A DNA stretch of 64,000 bases. Source: Euglena gracilis. Lineage: Eukaryota > Euglenida > Euglenophyceae > Euglenales. A program made the position numbers and the translations under genes. The notes under the pieces were generated by a model. The model was not told the DNA's origin, made no database searches, and worked only from the letters and a program-made list of their open reading frames with translations. The DNA is taken from positions 22,521,173 to 22,585,172 of the forward strand of contig CP154955.1 in the NCBI GenBank assembly GCA_039621445.1. The letters are read 5' to 3'. Positions 45,847 through 54,982 of the stretch are shown one piece after another. Each line of letters opens with the position of its first letter. Positions within the stretch are counted from its first letter, which is position 1.

Positions 45847-45987
45847 CCGTGCCTTAGCCGAAATGTGTGCGCCTGCCGCCAGCCGGGCCCCCGGCGTCGG
45901 GACGCCAACGCGGGCGGGCGGGGCCGTGCCCCGGGCCCCCGCGCCAGTTCCAAAGAGCCCCGCCGGGCGGACGGCCCCAAGTTCAGG
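45847..45987 (+). CDS. Exon of unknown gene A (third)
   Basis: Acceptor TACTCCAG, frame ALAEMCAPAASRAPG followed by a Pro/Ala/Arg-rich tail (PAPVPKSPAGR), high GC3. The donor is probably GG|GTTCGA at 45988, though TACGGG|GTTTAA further on is possible. Its start phase fits the previous exon. Where the gene ends is not resolved. Confidence 0.42.
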
Positions 45988-46273
45988 GTTCGATATGGGG
46001 AGGGGGTACGGGGTTTAAGTGCCCCCCCACACTCCTGGACCAGTGGGGGTCCGGACCGCACCTCACCTGTCCGGACCACCCTTTTGGGGTGGTATCCGCC
46101 AAAAAGGCAAGTTTTTTTCTTCTGGTGCTGCGTGCCACATTTTTCTTGCATTTTGGACAGCTTTTTGCCCCAAAAGTGCCCGAAATGGCATTTTTGGCCA
46201 TTTTGGGGGATCTAACTTTTTTGGCCCGGCGCTTTGTGCTGGGCTGAAATTCAGTCAGCCGGAATGCGCCGCT

Positions 46274-46801
46274 GTGGGGGAGTGTACCAAGGGGGGGGGA
46301 TTGATATCCGCATTTTTTCCGCAATTTCCGCAATTTCCCGCAATTTTTTCCTTTTTTTTTCGCAGAATTTTTTTTCCACCACCGAAGATGGAAGATGCAA
46401 TGAGTTCAAGCCATTCTTCAAATGGATCAACAGCTGTGCTATTTTGTTTTGTTGTTTCCCCCCCCAGTTTACTAATTTTTCTCACAGGTGCACCTGACAA
46501 CAAAAGAAAGAGAGGGAAAGGGCGTGGGGGTGAAGCAGCAAAGTATTGTTCAATGCCAGCGTCAAGACGCATGTTGCAATTCAAAGGTTTTTCAGACCAT
46601 TGATTTCAGCTGTTTCATTTATCATCTCTTCAGATGAACCTTTTCAAATTCCACTGGGCACAGAAGGAAAGGATATAATCTGGTGCATGGCCTGTTCAAG
46701 GCCTGTTAGTCAGTTCCCGATATCAATTTTTCCGCAATTTTTCCGCAATTTTTCCGAAGGCCTCCGATATCAATTCCCCCCCCCCCTGTTGTACCCCCCA
46801 C
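46274..46801. repeat. 528-bp foldback element with about 36-bp terminal inverted repeats
   Basis: The left end 46274-46310 (GTGGGGG, TGTACCAA, a G run, ATTGATATCCG) is the inverted form of the right end 46764-46801 (GATATCAATT, a C run, TTGTACCCCCCAC) with a few mismatches. CCGCAATTTTTCCGCAATTT-type direct repeats lie just inside both ends. There is no transposase frame, so it would be a non-autonomous (MITE-like) element if mobile. Confidence 0.55.
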
Positions 46802-46864
46802 CCCCCCTCCTGGACCAGAGAGGGGTCCGACCCACCCCACCAGCCTTTAAATTGAGCCCTGCCC

Positions 46865-47083
46865 ATGTTGGACCCGCGGTCCCCCTCCCCCGCCCGGCGG
46901 TGGCAGCCGCCGCCCACGGACGCCGTGCCCCTGCCGCGAACCCCGGCCAACCCCCTGGCCCCGGCCCGCCTCCGACTCAACCAGACCCAGGGACGGCCTG
47001 GCAGGAGTGTGCGGAACGGGTCGATGGGCCTCGGGGTGGGCCGAACAGGGGCGGTGGAGGTCTACCTGACGCAGGGATTTTTT
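46865..47083 (+). CDS. GC-rich exon candidate
   Basis: In the frame beginning MLDPRSPSPARRW the third positions are almost all G or C over 65 codons (Pro/Arg-rich, then VRNGSMGLGVGRTGAVEVYL), as in the neighbouring exons. A possible donor is GAG|GTCTAC near 47069. No acceptor fits the previous exon in phase, so membership in gene A is unproven. Another frame is also open, so coding is uncertain. Confidence 0.3.
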
Positions 47084-47417
47084 TTTTTAGTCTTGGGCCC
47101 CCCTCCCCCCGGGGGGGGTGGGGGTAGGGACTGGTGGGTATATCTTTTTTGGTGCCGAAAATTTTGAAAAGGTGCCATTTTTAGCATTTTCGGGCAAAAG
47201 TGGGGGGTTACCCCGGGACCCCCCCCGGGACCCCTGAGGGTGGAAGGGTAGGTGCTGACCCCCCCCCCCCCCCCCCCGGCCTAAAAAAAAACCCCTGACC
47301 GGACGGTATTTGGCCACGCAACGGAGCCCCGATGCGGCCGTCTCTGGCCTCGGCCCTGCGCTAGCCCCATCCGATGAGTGGATGTGAGTCCGCATGGCAC
47401 TGACCCCGACCCGTCCC

Positions 47418-47985
47418 ACGCCGCGGGGTAGGATGTCACGGGAGGTAGGTTCGGGGGAGGTGGGTGCCGCGGCCGGCCGCCAACCAAAATAGTATTTTGT
47501 TTGGGCCGCGGCCAGTCGCGGCAGGCCGCGGCCACAACCACACTGCAAAAGGTGATCGCAAAAAATATTTTCTGGCATTTTTTGAAGGAGTAGGGTTAGG
47601 TTTCAGATTCTCATGCAAACAGTTGAACCCTTCCCACTCAACGTCATTATATTGCTCTACAGGGTACTAAGCACACCCAAAGAGCCGCCCAACCTGGGTT
47701 GAAAACATGGGGGCACCCGAGCGAGGGTCCCTCCATGTGTATTATTATTAACCTTAGTTGGGCGGCTCTTTTGGGCAGCAATTTATCAAATTATCCCGCT
47801 ATTGTGCGGTGCAGTTCTGCTTCGGTCGCTGGATCTGTTGTGGTTGGGTGGCCGCGGCACAACAAGTCCCAATTTTTTGGTTTCAAAATCCGAAGTGGTT
47901 GGGCCGCGGCCAGCCATGGCCGGCCTCGACCCAACCAACGCCACCCTACCTCCCGTGACCTACCACCCCCACGCCGCTCTTGTTC
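47418..47985. repeat. Nested inverted-repeat (foldback) element
   Basis: Outer arms share a perfect TCACGGGAGGTAGG (47436-47449) and CCTACCTCCCGTGA (47945-47958) within longer imperfect arms. Inside each arm is a GGGCCGCGGCCAG block (near 47499 and 47901). At the centre a second stem pairs CCCAAAGAGCCGCCCAAC (47676-47693) with GTTGGGCGGCTCTTTTGGG (47757-47775, one bulge). Confidence 0.55.
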
Positions 47986-48781
47986 ATGACATTTGCCGTA
48001 CAGTTGATGTGTTTTGTTTCCGTCTATGTTCCCTCTTTGTTGCAAAGCAATGCCAATATGGTGTTTGGAGTGAGGAGGGCGCATAGGGTTCCCAGAGAGC
48101 GCCCCCACCCAGTGTCCAAATCATACCTCTCAAATTGGAAGCCGTCCACACCGGGATTTTTTTTTAGATATTTCGACACTGAGAGTGAGACCAAGATCTC
48201 ATTTTCGTGGTTGTTGCTGGAGCTTCAGGAATTCTGAATATTGGAAAATTTCTTCTGTTTTTAATGTCAGCGTTGTTAATGTTTCTAAGACCAAAATAAT
48301 TAAACACAGTACCTCACAACCAGGGTATTTCTTAATCTGAATCTGTAGCCATCCATCCAGCCAACACCTTATTCCTGACGCTGGGTCGAGTGAAAGCACC
48401 CCACCAGGCATAGCACTAGCCCCACAACAACCCACTTGGCTGCGTTGGTGAAGCATTTCCCTTGGAATCTGCCAGAAATACCAATCTCTGGCCCAGAAAT
48501 GGGGCAAGGATGCCTGAGATAAAGAACAATGAAAATGTATTGAGAATTGTGGGGACAGCCGGCCAGATGGCAAATAAGGTGCTGGCTGAAAAAGGGTGAT
48601 TGCTAGACCCCCCCACAACCCACAATCTGGACCCGGATGGCACCCGAAACCTGGCCAAACATAAAGTTGGGGTGGGCACAGCTGGGCTGAGCAAGAAAAT
48701 AATGATATGAAGGGTTAAAAAAAAACCCTTCATTTTTTTTAAGAAGAAAAATGAAGGGTTTTCAGAAAAGGTGTAAAATAG

Positions 48782-48841
48782 GGCCAAAAAAATGATGTTT
48801 TTTAGGGGTTAGGCCAAAAAATGATGTTTTTTTAGGGGTTT
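48782..48841. repeat. Tandem duplication of about 32 bp
   Basis: GGCCAAAAAAATGATG and GGCCAAAAAATGATG, each followed by a T run and AGGGGTT. Just upstream, TGAAGGGTT and its complement flank an A run (48707-48770). Confidence 0.6.
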
Positions 48842-49261
48842 TTATTATAAAATTTCCTCGTCGAAAACCACAAAAACTCCCGGAAATGGAGCTCTGATCA
48901 CCCAGACCCACATTGGCGTGTCATGTTTCATTGACTGAGCTCCCCTCCCCCCTGTCGCAAGATTTGTGGGTTGCGGAATCCGTGGTTGTTTGCATTGCTA
49001 ATACACCTCGGTCATGCATCCATGTTAGCTTCGCAGGGTCATCCTTGTAGGCCAAACCCATTGAATGAAAGGGATTTCCTGAAGTGCATACTGCACCCAT
49101 CGCAGAATGATAATGAGATATGATAATGAGAATGATAATCTTTTTATTCGTAAAACGGAACAGAGCAGAAAACCATATACATAACAGAAACAACAGAATG
49201 ATGGACAAAAACATTTGCGAGCTATCACCCAACCCCCAACCCAACCCCAACTGAGACTCAG

Positions 49262-49353
49262 ATTTTTGAAGTTTAAGAGGGAACGGCGTAGTGCCGTCTC
49301 GGATCTTTCTGAGGGGGTTTTCTGTGGAGGCATTCGTTTGAAACTCGGTGATG
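49262..49353 (+). CDS. Exon candidate, unknown gene
   Basis: Bounded by an acceptor (AACTGAGACTCAG) and a consensus-like donor G|GTGAGT at 49354. It reads FLKFKRERRSAVSDL then EGVFCGGIRLKLGD, a plausible soluble segment. The open frame continues into the putative intron (to 49427), so a terminal exon is an alternative. No family recognised. Confidence 0.4.
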
Positions 49354-51559
49354 GTGAGTTCCAGGCAGCAGTTGCGGAGGTGGCCCATTCAACGAATGCC
49401 TTGTTTCAGCGGTCTGTTTCATTTTAGGGGGGGGCACAAACACTTTTTTTGTGTTTTATTTTTCCTGTGCTCCCTGAAGATTTTTCATTCTGCTGGAGGT
49501 ATTTTTTTTATTATGAAAAAATTCTCCAATTTGCCCCTATTTTCCCCTGAGACCAAATTTTTCTCAATTTATTTAGTCAACTAATTCTGTATTGCAAATT
49601 TTGCTGGTCAACAAACTGTATTACATTCTTTCACCAAAATTCCTCTCCAGCAAAGGGGCTGAAGGGTTTATGCAATTTCACTTTTTGCGTTTATTTTGAG
49701 GGTTTCATTTTTTCAACCCCCCCCCCCCCCCGTATTGAGTTTCGCGCACAGGCTGCCACCAGCAACCACACCTTGTGATTCCTTGCATTGGTCCACAGGT
49801 GTTTTGGGGGGGGGGCTTGGAGCGGGGGCAGGCACATTTGTGCCAGAAATCCCACTTCACTCGATGCCAAATTGGAATTGCAAAATGGGTTGCATAGTGC
49901 CGGAATCACGCAATTTCGCGAAGTGAAGGCGGTCCGCAATTGTGTTCGCGTCTGCGTGGATGACCTGGCGGGAAGGCAGGCACGTCGTTGCTGCCTTCTG
50001 CGATACCGTCACCAATCTCTCTTCCCCCGCCGCTCATTGCTCACCCCAATCCACCCAAATATTTGCTTGCGTCTCGTCCTTCTTCTTCCCAACCCCTGGT
50101 GACAGTGATGCCAAGTCTATGAATATTTGCAAACAATCCAGTACCCGGGGGGACACCACCCATCTTAAAACAGCAGGGAGAGATTGTGCAAAATTTGATT
50201 TTTGTTTGAATTTTATTTTATTTAAACTGTTCCTGGAAAACCAAGCTTGCGAAATGAATTCCCTAAGGTCTGCCACAGGCTTGTGCTTAGTCTGGTGCCT
50301 ACCCCACGTGGGGGGGGGGGTTTGCTCGGGGCAGGCACCCCAGGGCACCCGATCCGACGCTCCCCCAGGGGGGGGGTAGGGTTTTGGGGGGTGCCTGCCC
50401 CTAGCAGGCACCCCCCTCCGACGGGGGGGGGCGGAAAAGGCCATTTTCAATGAAAATTTTCTAGGTCCCCCCCCTGGACCCCTATCCCCCCCGGGGGGTG
50501 TGCCTGCTAGGAGCAGGCACCCTATAGCACCCACCCCCCCCGGTTGGTAAGCACAAGCATGGTCTGCCATTTTCCACTTTTTTTGTCAGTGTATTTTTTG
50601 CCTTGTGGTTTAAAATTATCAAAAACGCCTAAAGAACCCAAGCCCAGGAAAACACATGATGATTGAATTTTTGAGGCAATCTAATTCAAAAGAAGAGAGT
50701 TGAAAGATTTCTCTTGTTTTTATAGGAACAGAAGAAATGTCTCGTTTCAAAGAGGTCTCCACTGAATAGCAGTAATATCCAGAGGGGCGTTATTTGGCAA
50801 CTGCATCGTTTTTTCCCCTGTTTCATAACGTCATCTTTTTGTACCATTATCCCTCCGTTTTTTTTCTTGTTCTCAACGTCCAGTTCATCGATTTTGACAT
50901 ATCTAAGGGCAACCCCCCAAATACAACGTAGTTCATGCTACCCCCAAATATAAGCAACCTTTTGGCCGCTATTGGCCGGACAACCAAATATAAGCAACTC
51001 CAGTAGGATTCCATGAGGGAATTTAGTTAAAATGACATCCCAGCGGCAGAAGGAAGCGACGTGCCAAACATTAGCAACCCAATATGTCAACCCCTGGGGA
51101 TGATTCTCGAAAACCCAAAGTGAGGAGGGGGTTAATGAAATATGCGTAGAGGTCACAACAGTTCAACCTCAACCATTTTGAAACACTTTTTGCCAACGAA
51201 CCTCCATTGAAAAGCAATTCCTCTCGTTGTCGAGTTTCCCCATCATCAATTCTCCCAGATCAAAATTTTTCATAATTAATTTCCCTGTCATGTTTGTGCT
51301 CCCACTCGGCTTCCACCTGGAGCTTTTTTGGACGATCTTTGGCCCACTGATAATTTGTGAAATGTAACACCACCAAGATCATTTAGTCTGACAGAGGTGG
51401 AGAGCCCCACCCCTTCAGGCTTCCCATACAAGCCTGCTCCATGGATGTATGGTGTTAAAGGATTTTTTTCTCCCTCCCCCCTGGCGGAACGTCTGAGCAA
51501 CCATCCCAAGAAGAATCCCTTCCATTTGAAGCGGCCAGCAATTCGTTCCCACACCGCAG
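49354..51559 (+). other. Region without a supported gene
   Basis: T-rich spacer with G/C runs (49719-49732, 49804-49815). Near 49925-50010 one frame (AVRNCVRVCVDDLAG) has some codon bias but no clear splice sites. It holds the foldback element at 50279-50558 and, at 50930-51000, two CCAAATATAAGCAAC motifs. The 51397-51559 part is open in frame with the exon at 51560. Confidence 0.35.
50279..50558. repeat. 280-bp foldback element with internal hairpins
   Basis: Termini GCTTGTGCTTA (50279-50289) and TAAGCACAAGC (50548-50558) are perfect inverted repeats. Inside, two hairpins GTGCCTGC-CCCTA-GCAGGCAC (50391-50411) and GTGCCTGC-TAGGA-GCAGGCAC (50500-50520) are near inverses of each other, set among C and G runs. 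No coding capacity. Confidence 0.6.
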
Positions 51560-51687
51560 TACCATCCATGCTGGTCGACTCTCTGTTCCAGTTGGACCCG
51601 GTGTGGACCTTCGTCGGTTCGGCGGTGCTGTTGCATTTGGTGGCTGTTGGGGTCGTACTGTGGCGGCTTGCCAAGGCGTGGCCATAG
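51560..51687 (+). CDS. Last exon of an unknown membrane protein
   Basis: Acceptor CACACCGCAG then SMLVDSLFQLDPVW, a hydrophobic stretch of about 20 residues (TFVGSAVLLHLVAVGVVLW), and the basic end RLAKAWP-stop (TAG, 51685). High GC3. This looks like a C-terminal single membrane anchor with a short cytosolic tail. Upstream exons are not identified. The frame is also open back to 51397, so the exon could be longer. The gene may be A or another. Confidence 0.48.
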
Positions 51688-52267
51688 CCATTGCACCAGC
51701 AGTGTTGCTTTCCCCATTTCACCCCGTTTCAATGAATTTTATTACTCCCTATTGCTTTCAGAATTCTCAATTTCTGTTGGCATTTGTGCATTCTGCAGAT
51801 TTACCCTGATGGCTTCCATGTTTATAATAAAATATTATTTTTGCTTTAAAATTTTAAACCCTCAAGATAACTGGACTGATCCAAAATCCAAGAAATAATT
51901 ACCCCCTCAAATAATTTAAGACCTCCTTGACGGTGCGAAGCGCTGGGGACAGAAACCTTTCCTGCAAAATTACACAAAAAAAGACCCAATTTTCGACACA
52001 AAATGATGATGATATTTCAAATTTCTTAATCTTTTAGAGATCCCAAAAAAAATGGTAATTGTCAAATTGTACCAATTTGCATATGGCGTGAAGCGCCAAG
52101 CGAAGAATTTTAGTGCTTTGGGGAACCTAGAAGATGGTGTTTTTTTCGGGCCTGGGTCGGTCAAGGAAAACACCAAAGAAAAATAGGACCCCCCTGGCCC
52201 TAGAGGTTTCCAGCAACAGACTCAACAATAAAATGTGGGTCTTATTTTGGGGGGGATTTCCTTCCAG
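51688..52267 (+). other. Spacer
   Basis: AT-rich, no frame or structure of note. Ends with a pyrimidine tract and TTCCAG before the next exon. Confidence 0.4.
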
Positions 52268-52369
52268 TGGTTCTCCTTGAAGCTCCCATTTCATGGAGAA
52301 TGGTCGATTCTGTGGGATCAGGTTTTTTGGACCACTGGGATTGAGGAGTTCATTGAAATTTCGGGTCTG
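52268..52369 (+). CDS. Internal exon, unknown gene B
   Basis: Clean acceptor (CCTTCCAG) and donor (CTG|GTAAGC). It is exactly 34 codons in phase 0: WFSLKLPFHGEWSIL, then FWTTGIEEFIEISGL, an amphipathic Trp-rich segment. It joins in phase to the exon at 52473. No family recognised. Confidence 0.5.
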
Positions 52370-52472
52370 GTAAGCTTAGGCCCTGCTTGCAATGCACCCC
52401 ATGATTTTTTATCCCAATATGTATTGCTGCCCTAACATGTCTGCACAATAACCTGTTGCATCTGCTGTGCAG

Positions 52473-52541
52473 AAGAACAAAGAATACGAAGCCGAAAGTT
52501 TGCAAAAAAAAGGATCAAAGCTCGGAGGAACTCCAGGCAAG
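52473..52541 (+). CDS. Internal exon, unknown gene B
   Basis: Acceptor GCTGTGCAG, donor AAG|GTATTT, exactly 23 codons in phase 0 (KNKEYEAESLQKKGSKLGG), Lys-rich. It follows the exon at 52268-52369 after a 103-base intron. A further exon may start at 53082 after CATTTTGTGACAG, but its end is unclear. Confidence 0.48.
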
Positions 52542-53764
52542 GTATTTTTGGGGTCAATTTTTGAGTTTGACAATTTCATGTGATGGTGAACCCTTTGGTC
52601 CCGAAATTTGTTTGTTGTTGTTGTGGGTGTTGAAAATGAGTTTGTAGGGTGTTATCATTATTTACAAGTTGGCCCCTTGGGGAGGGCAATGGTAAAATAG
52701 CTGCTTTTTGTTGCCGAAAAGCGTAGCAGGCAGGGTCTGAAGGGAGTGTACCACCGGCTTGGCCAATCCTTTAGCCCAGCTCCCAGGACAGCACCAGGCC
52801 TTGGCGCGAAATACGAACCGGGGAACCCAAACCGGAGGACAGCAAGAAGTCCATGTAGCCGCCGCCACTGCACTCTTGCCTCCACCACTCTTCCGGCACT
52901 TTTCTGCCCTTCGGCTCGAGCACGGCAAGCCCGGGGGGCACTTTCCTCTGACCCCTCCTCGCCGGAGGTATTGCCATCAGGCTGCGGCCGGGGGTGCGCT
53001 GCGTGGTCCTCCAGCCTTGCTGGTGACGGGTGCATCTTGACGGTGCTGGGCTTCCTTCCTCCTGCTTGCATTTTGTGACAGGTTTTGAACAAGGTTTTGT
53101 GGTTCTGCTGGGGGCACCAATGCTCCAGCCTGCTTGGGGCGGGAACCGGATCTGGAGAAATTTTGGGTGGTGATAATACGAGATTCGTCATTTTTTTCGA
53201 CAGATTTTTGTTTTCCAGGAACATTCTCCTGCGTCTTTTTATTGAGGTGATTTTCTCCCAGTACGTGGTGCAAAAATGTCAAATGAAAATATCAGTTGCA
53301 GTTAATGCATTACGCAAAAAAGTCATCGCGGTTTAGGGCAACTCTTCTTCTTTTTTAAGCAGCTGTTTGGGGGATTCGCATCCCTCGAGTAATACTGACC
53401 AGGGAGGAATGGACACCGAAGGCGAAGCACAAAGACCTTGTGAGGCCATGCCTTGTTCGCCGGTGGTCTGTGGTTTGAGTTGTGTTTCGCTGGCTCAGGT
53501 GTCGCCATTCAGTGCCACCTTGCCGGAGTTGGCTGATGATGCTGCTCCGATGTGGCGACTGTGGTGTTTTCATTTCCAGGGTCCCCCCCCCGTCGCAGTT
53601 GGTGAACATACCCTTCCTTGTAGGGGGGGGGGGGTTCAGGCAGGGAGTCCCAGGTACTCTCAGGGCAGGGGACAGGACATCAAAAGGTGAAATTTATTTC
53701 AGTCCACCAAGAATATTCATGAAATGTTTTTTTTTGAAATTCCTTCAAACGTGTAGGAAACTGA
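52542..53764 (+). other. Region between gene B exons and the elongase gene
   Basis: Contains the antisense exon candidate at 52771-52977, a possible exon start at 53082, a G run at 53623-53634 and otherwise no supported feature. The elongase promoter should lie here, but no TATA or other element stands out. Confidence 0.35.
52771..52977 (-). CDS. Possible terminal exon on the minus strand
   Basis: The minus-strand frame reads GLAVLEPKGRKVPEEWW then GGGYMDFLLSSGLGSP and ends LSWELG-stop (TAA). Third positions are rich in G and C, as in the plus-strand exons. An acceptor-like GGTCAG precedes it near 52936. The opposite strand is also open here, so coding is only a possibility. No family recognised. 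Confidence 0.28.
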   Translation of the reverse strand: MAIPPARRGQRKVPPGLAVLEPKGRKVPEEWWRQECSGGGYMDFLLSSGLGSPVRISRQGLVLSWELG

Positions 53765-53804
53765 ATGCAAACACCTTTGAAAACGGAGGACGGGGGCTTA
53801 CCAG
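53765..53804 (+). CDS. Elongase exon 1 (start)
   Basis: ATG at 53765, MQTPLKTEDGGLP, donor G|GTATGT. Phase 1 joins the next exon after a 42-base intron. The alternative start is the Met at 53849 in exon 2. Confidence 0.6.
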
Positions 53805-54939
53805 GTATGTTTTCACTGCCTTGCACATTCCTTCCACTCCCCACAGGTATGCTTGATTATTTTGATGTCTTTGACTGTCATGATACCTGGACATGGTCGA
53901 AGGAAACTTACAGTTTCCCGATCATTTGCGGGGTGGTGTATGTTTTGTATGTGTTCCTTGGGCCGTTGCTGATGAAGAGCTGCAAGCCAATCGAGAGTCT
54001 TCCATACAGTTATTCTTGTCCTTTTCAACTTTAGGACGAACAAATGAACAAAGTCCATCTTCTATAAAGACCTGTCTTGTTGCATTTCTGTTGGCATTCC
54101 CCCGACCAAAGAGGTCGATTTCTGTTGTGTGCAAAACCTTCAACTGGGCATTGGGGATTGGGCTGGGGGGGGGTCTCAAATAATGACGAAATGGCCACCC
54201 CCGAGACAATTGACAGAAAAAGCTTCCAACAATCAAAATCCTGTGCGAAACCCGGTATTTTTTGCTGCATTCTTTCTCTTTTTTTTATTGCTGAAATGGG
54301 ATTTGTTCAGTGGCAAGCCAAGGCTTTCAATTGTGGTGCTTTTTTGGCAGCCCCTGTTTCGGGAATGTTTTCTTTCCCACCAAAAAGCAAAGTTTTTTTC
54401 GCTTAGAAAGTATTTGAATAAGCATCACCTTCTCGTCAAAATGCCTCCAGAAGCAACCCCTTGGAAAATAATACCCCCAAAAACATACCCAAATTGAGGT
54501 GCATTTTCACGCAAAATTGGATCTTTTTCAGCAACGATCCAAAATAAAATATCTGACTTGAGAAGATGTGATGGTTTGTTGGAATGCCCTCTCAAACAAC
54601 ATTCCAAATTTTGCCCCCAACCCAAACCCTCGTAAACACTTTTTCTTTATTCTTCTTTGAAAAACTCAAATACAAAGTATTTCTTCGATTGCCAGGTTTG
54701 CCAAAAACTGTTTTATGATTCTACATACTCAAGTGGCTCACCAAAAGAACTGCCACTTGGGCTCCCCTTCAACCTTCAAGGTCAGCATTGTACCACCGTC
54801 TTTCCAACACCATAAAAATGCCGTTGTCATTTGCTATCCCCCCCACTGTCCTTAGCCTTTTCCCTGTCCCCCCCCCATTGTCTGGTGGGGTCCGAGGGGC
54901 AGGTGTACAAGACGATGGGGGGGCGCGGTGGGGGGAATT

Positions 54940-54982
<43 letters not shown>

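Larger units (their letters stand above)
47084..49261 (+). other. Non-coding region with inverted-repeat elements and duplications
   Basis: No gene supported. It contains a C run at 47257-47278, the foldback element at 47418-47985, a tandem duplication at 48782-48841 and T-rich spacer. Frames on the minus strand near 48200-48790 are short and lack codon bias. Confidence 0.4.

Noticed and set aside
50034-50570. 178-codon minus-strand frame over the foldback element
   Set aside because: It reads through C/G runs and the hairpins, with Pro/Gly-rich translation typical of such runs.
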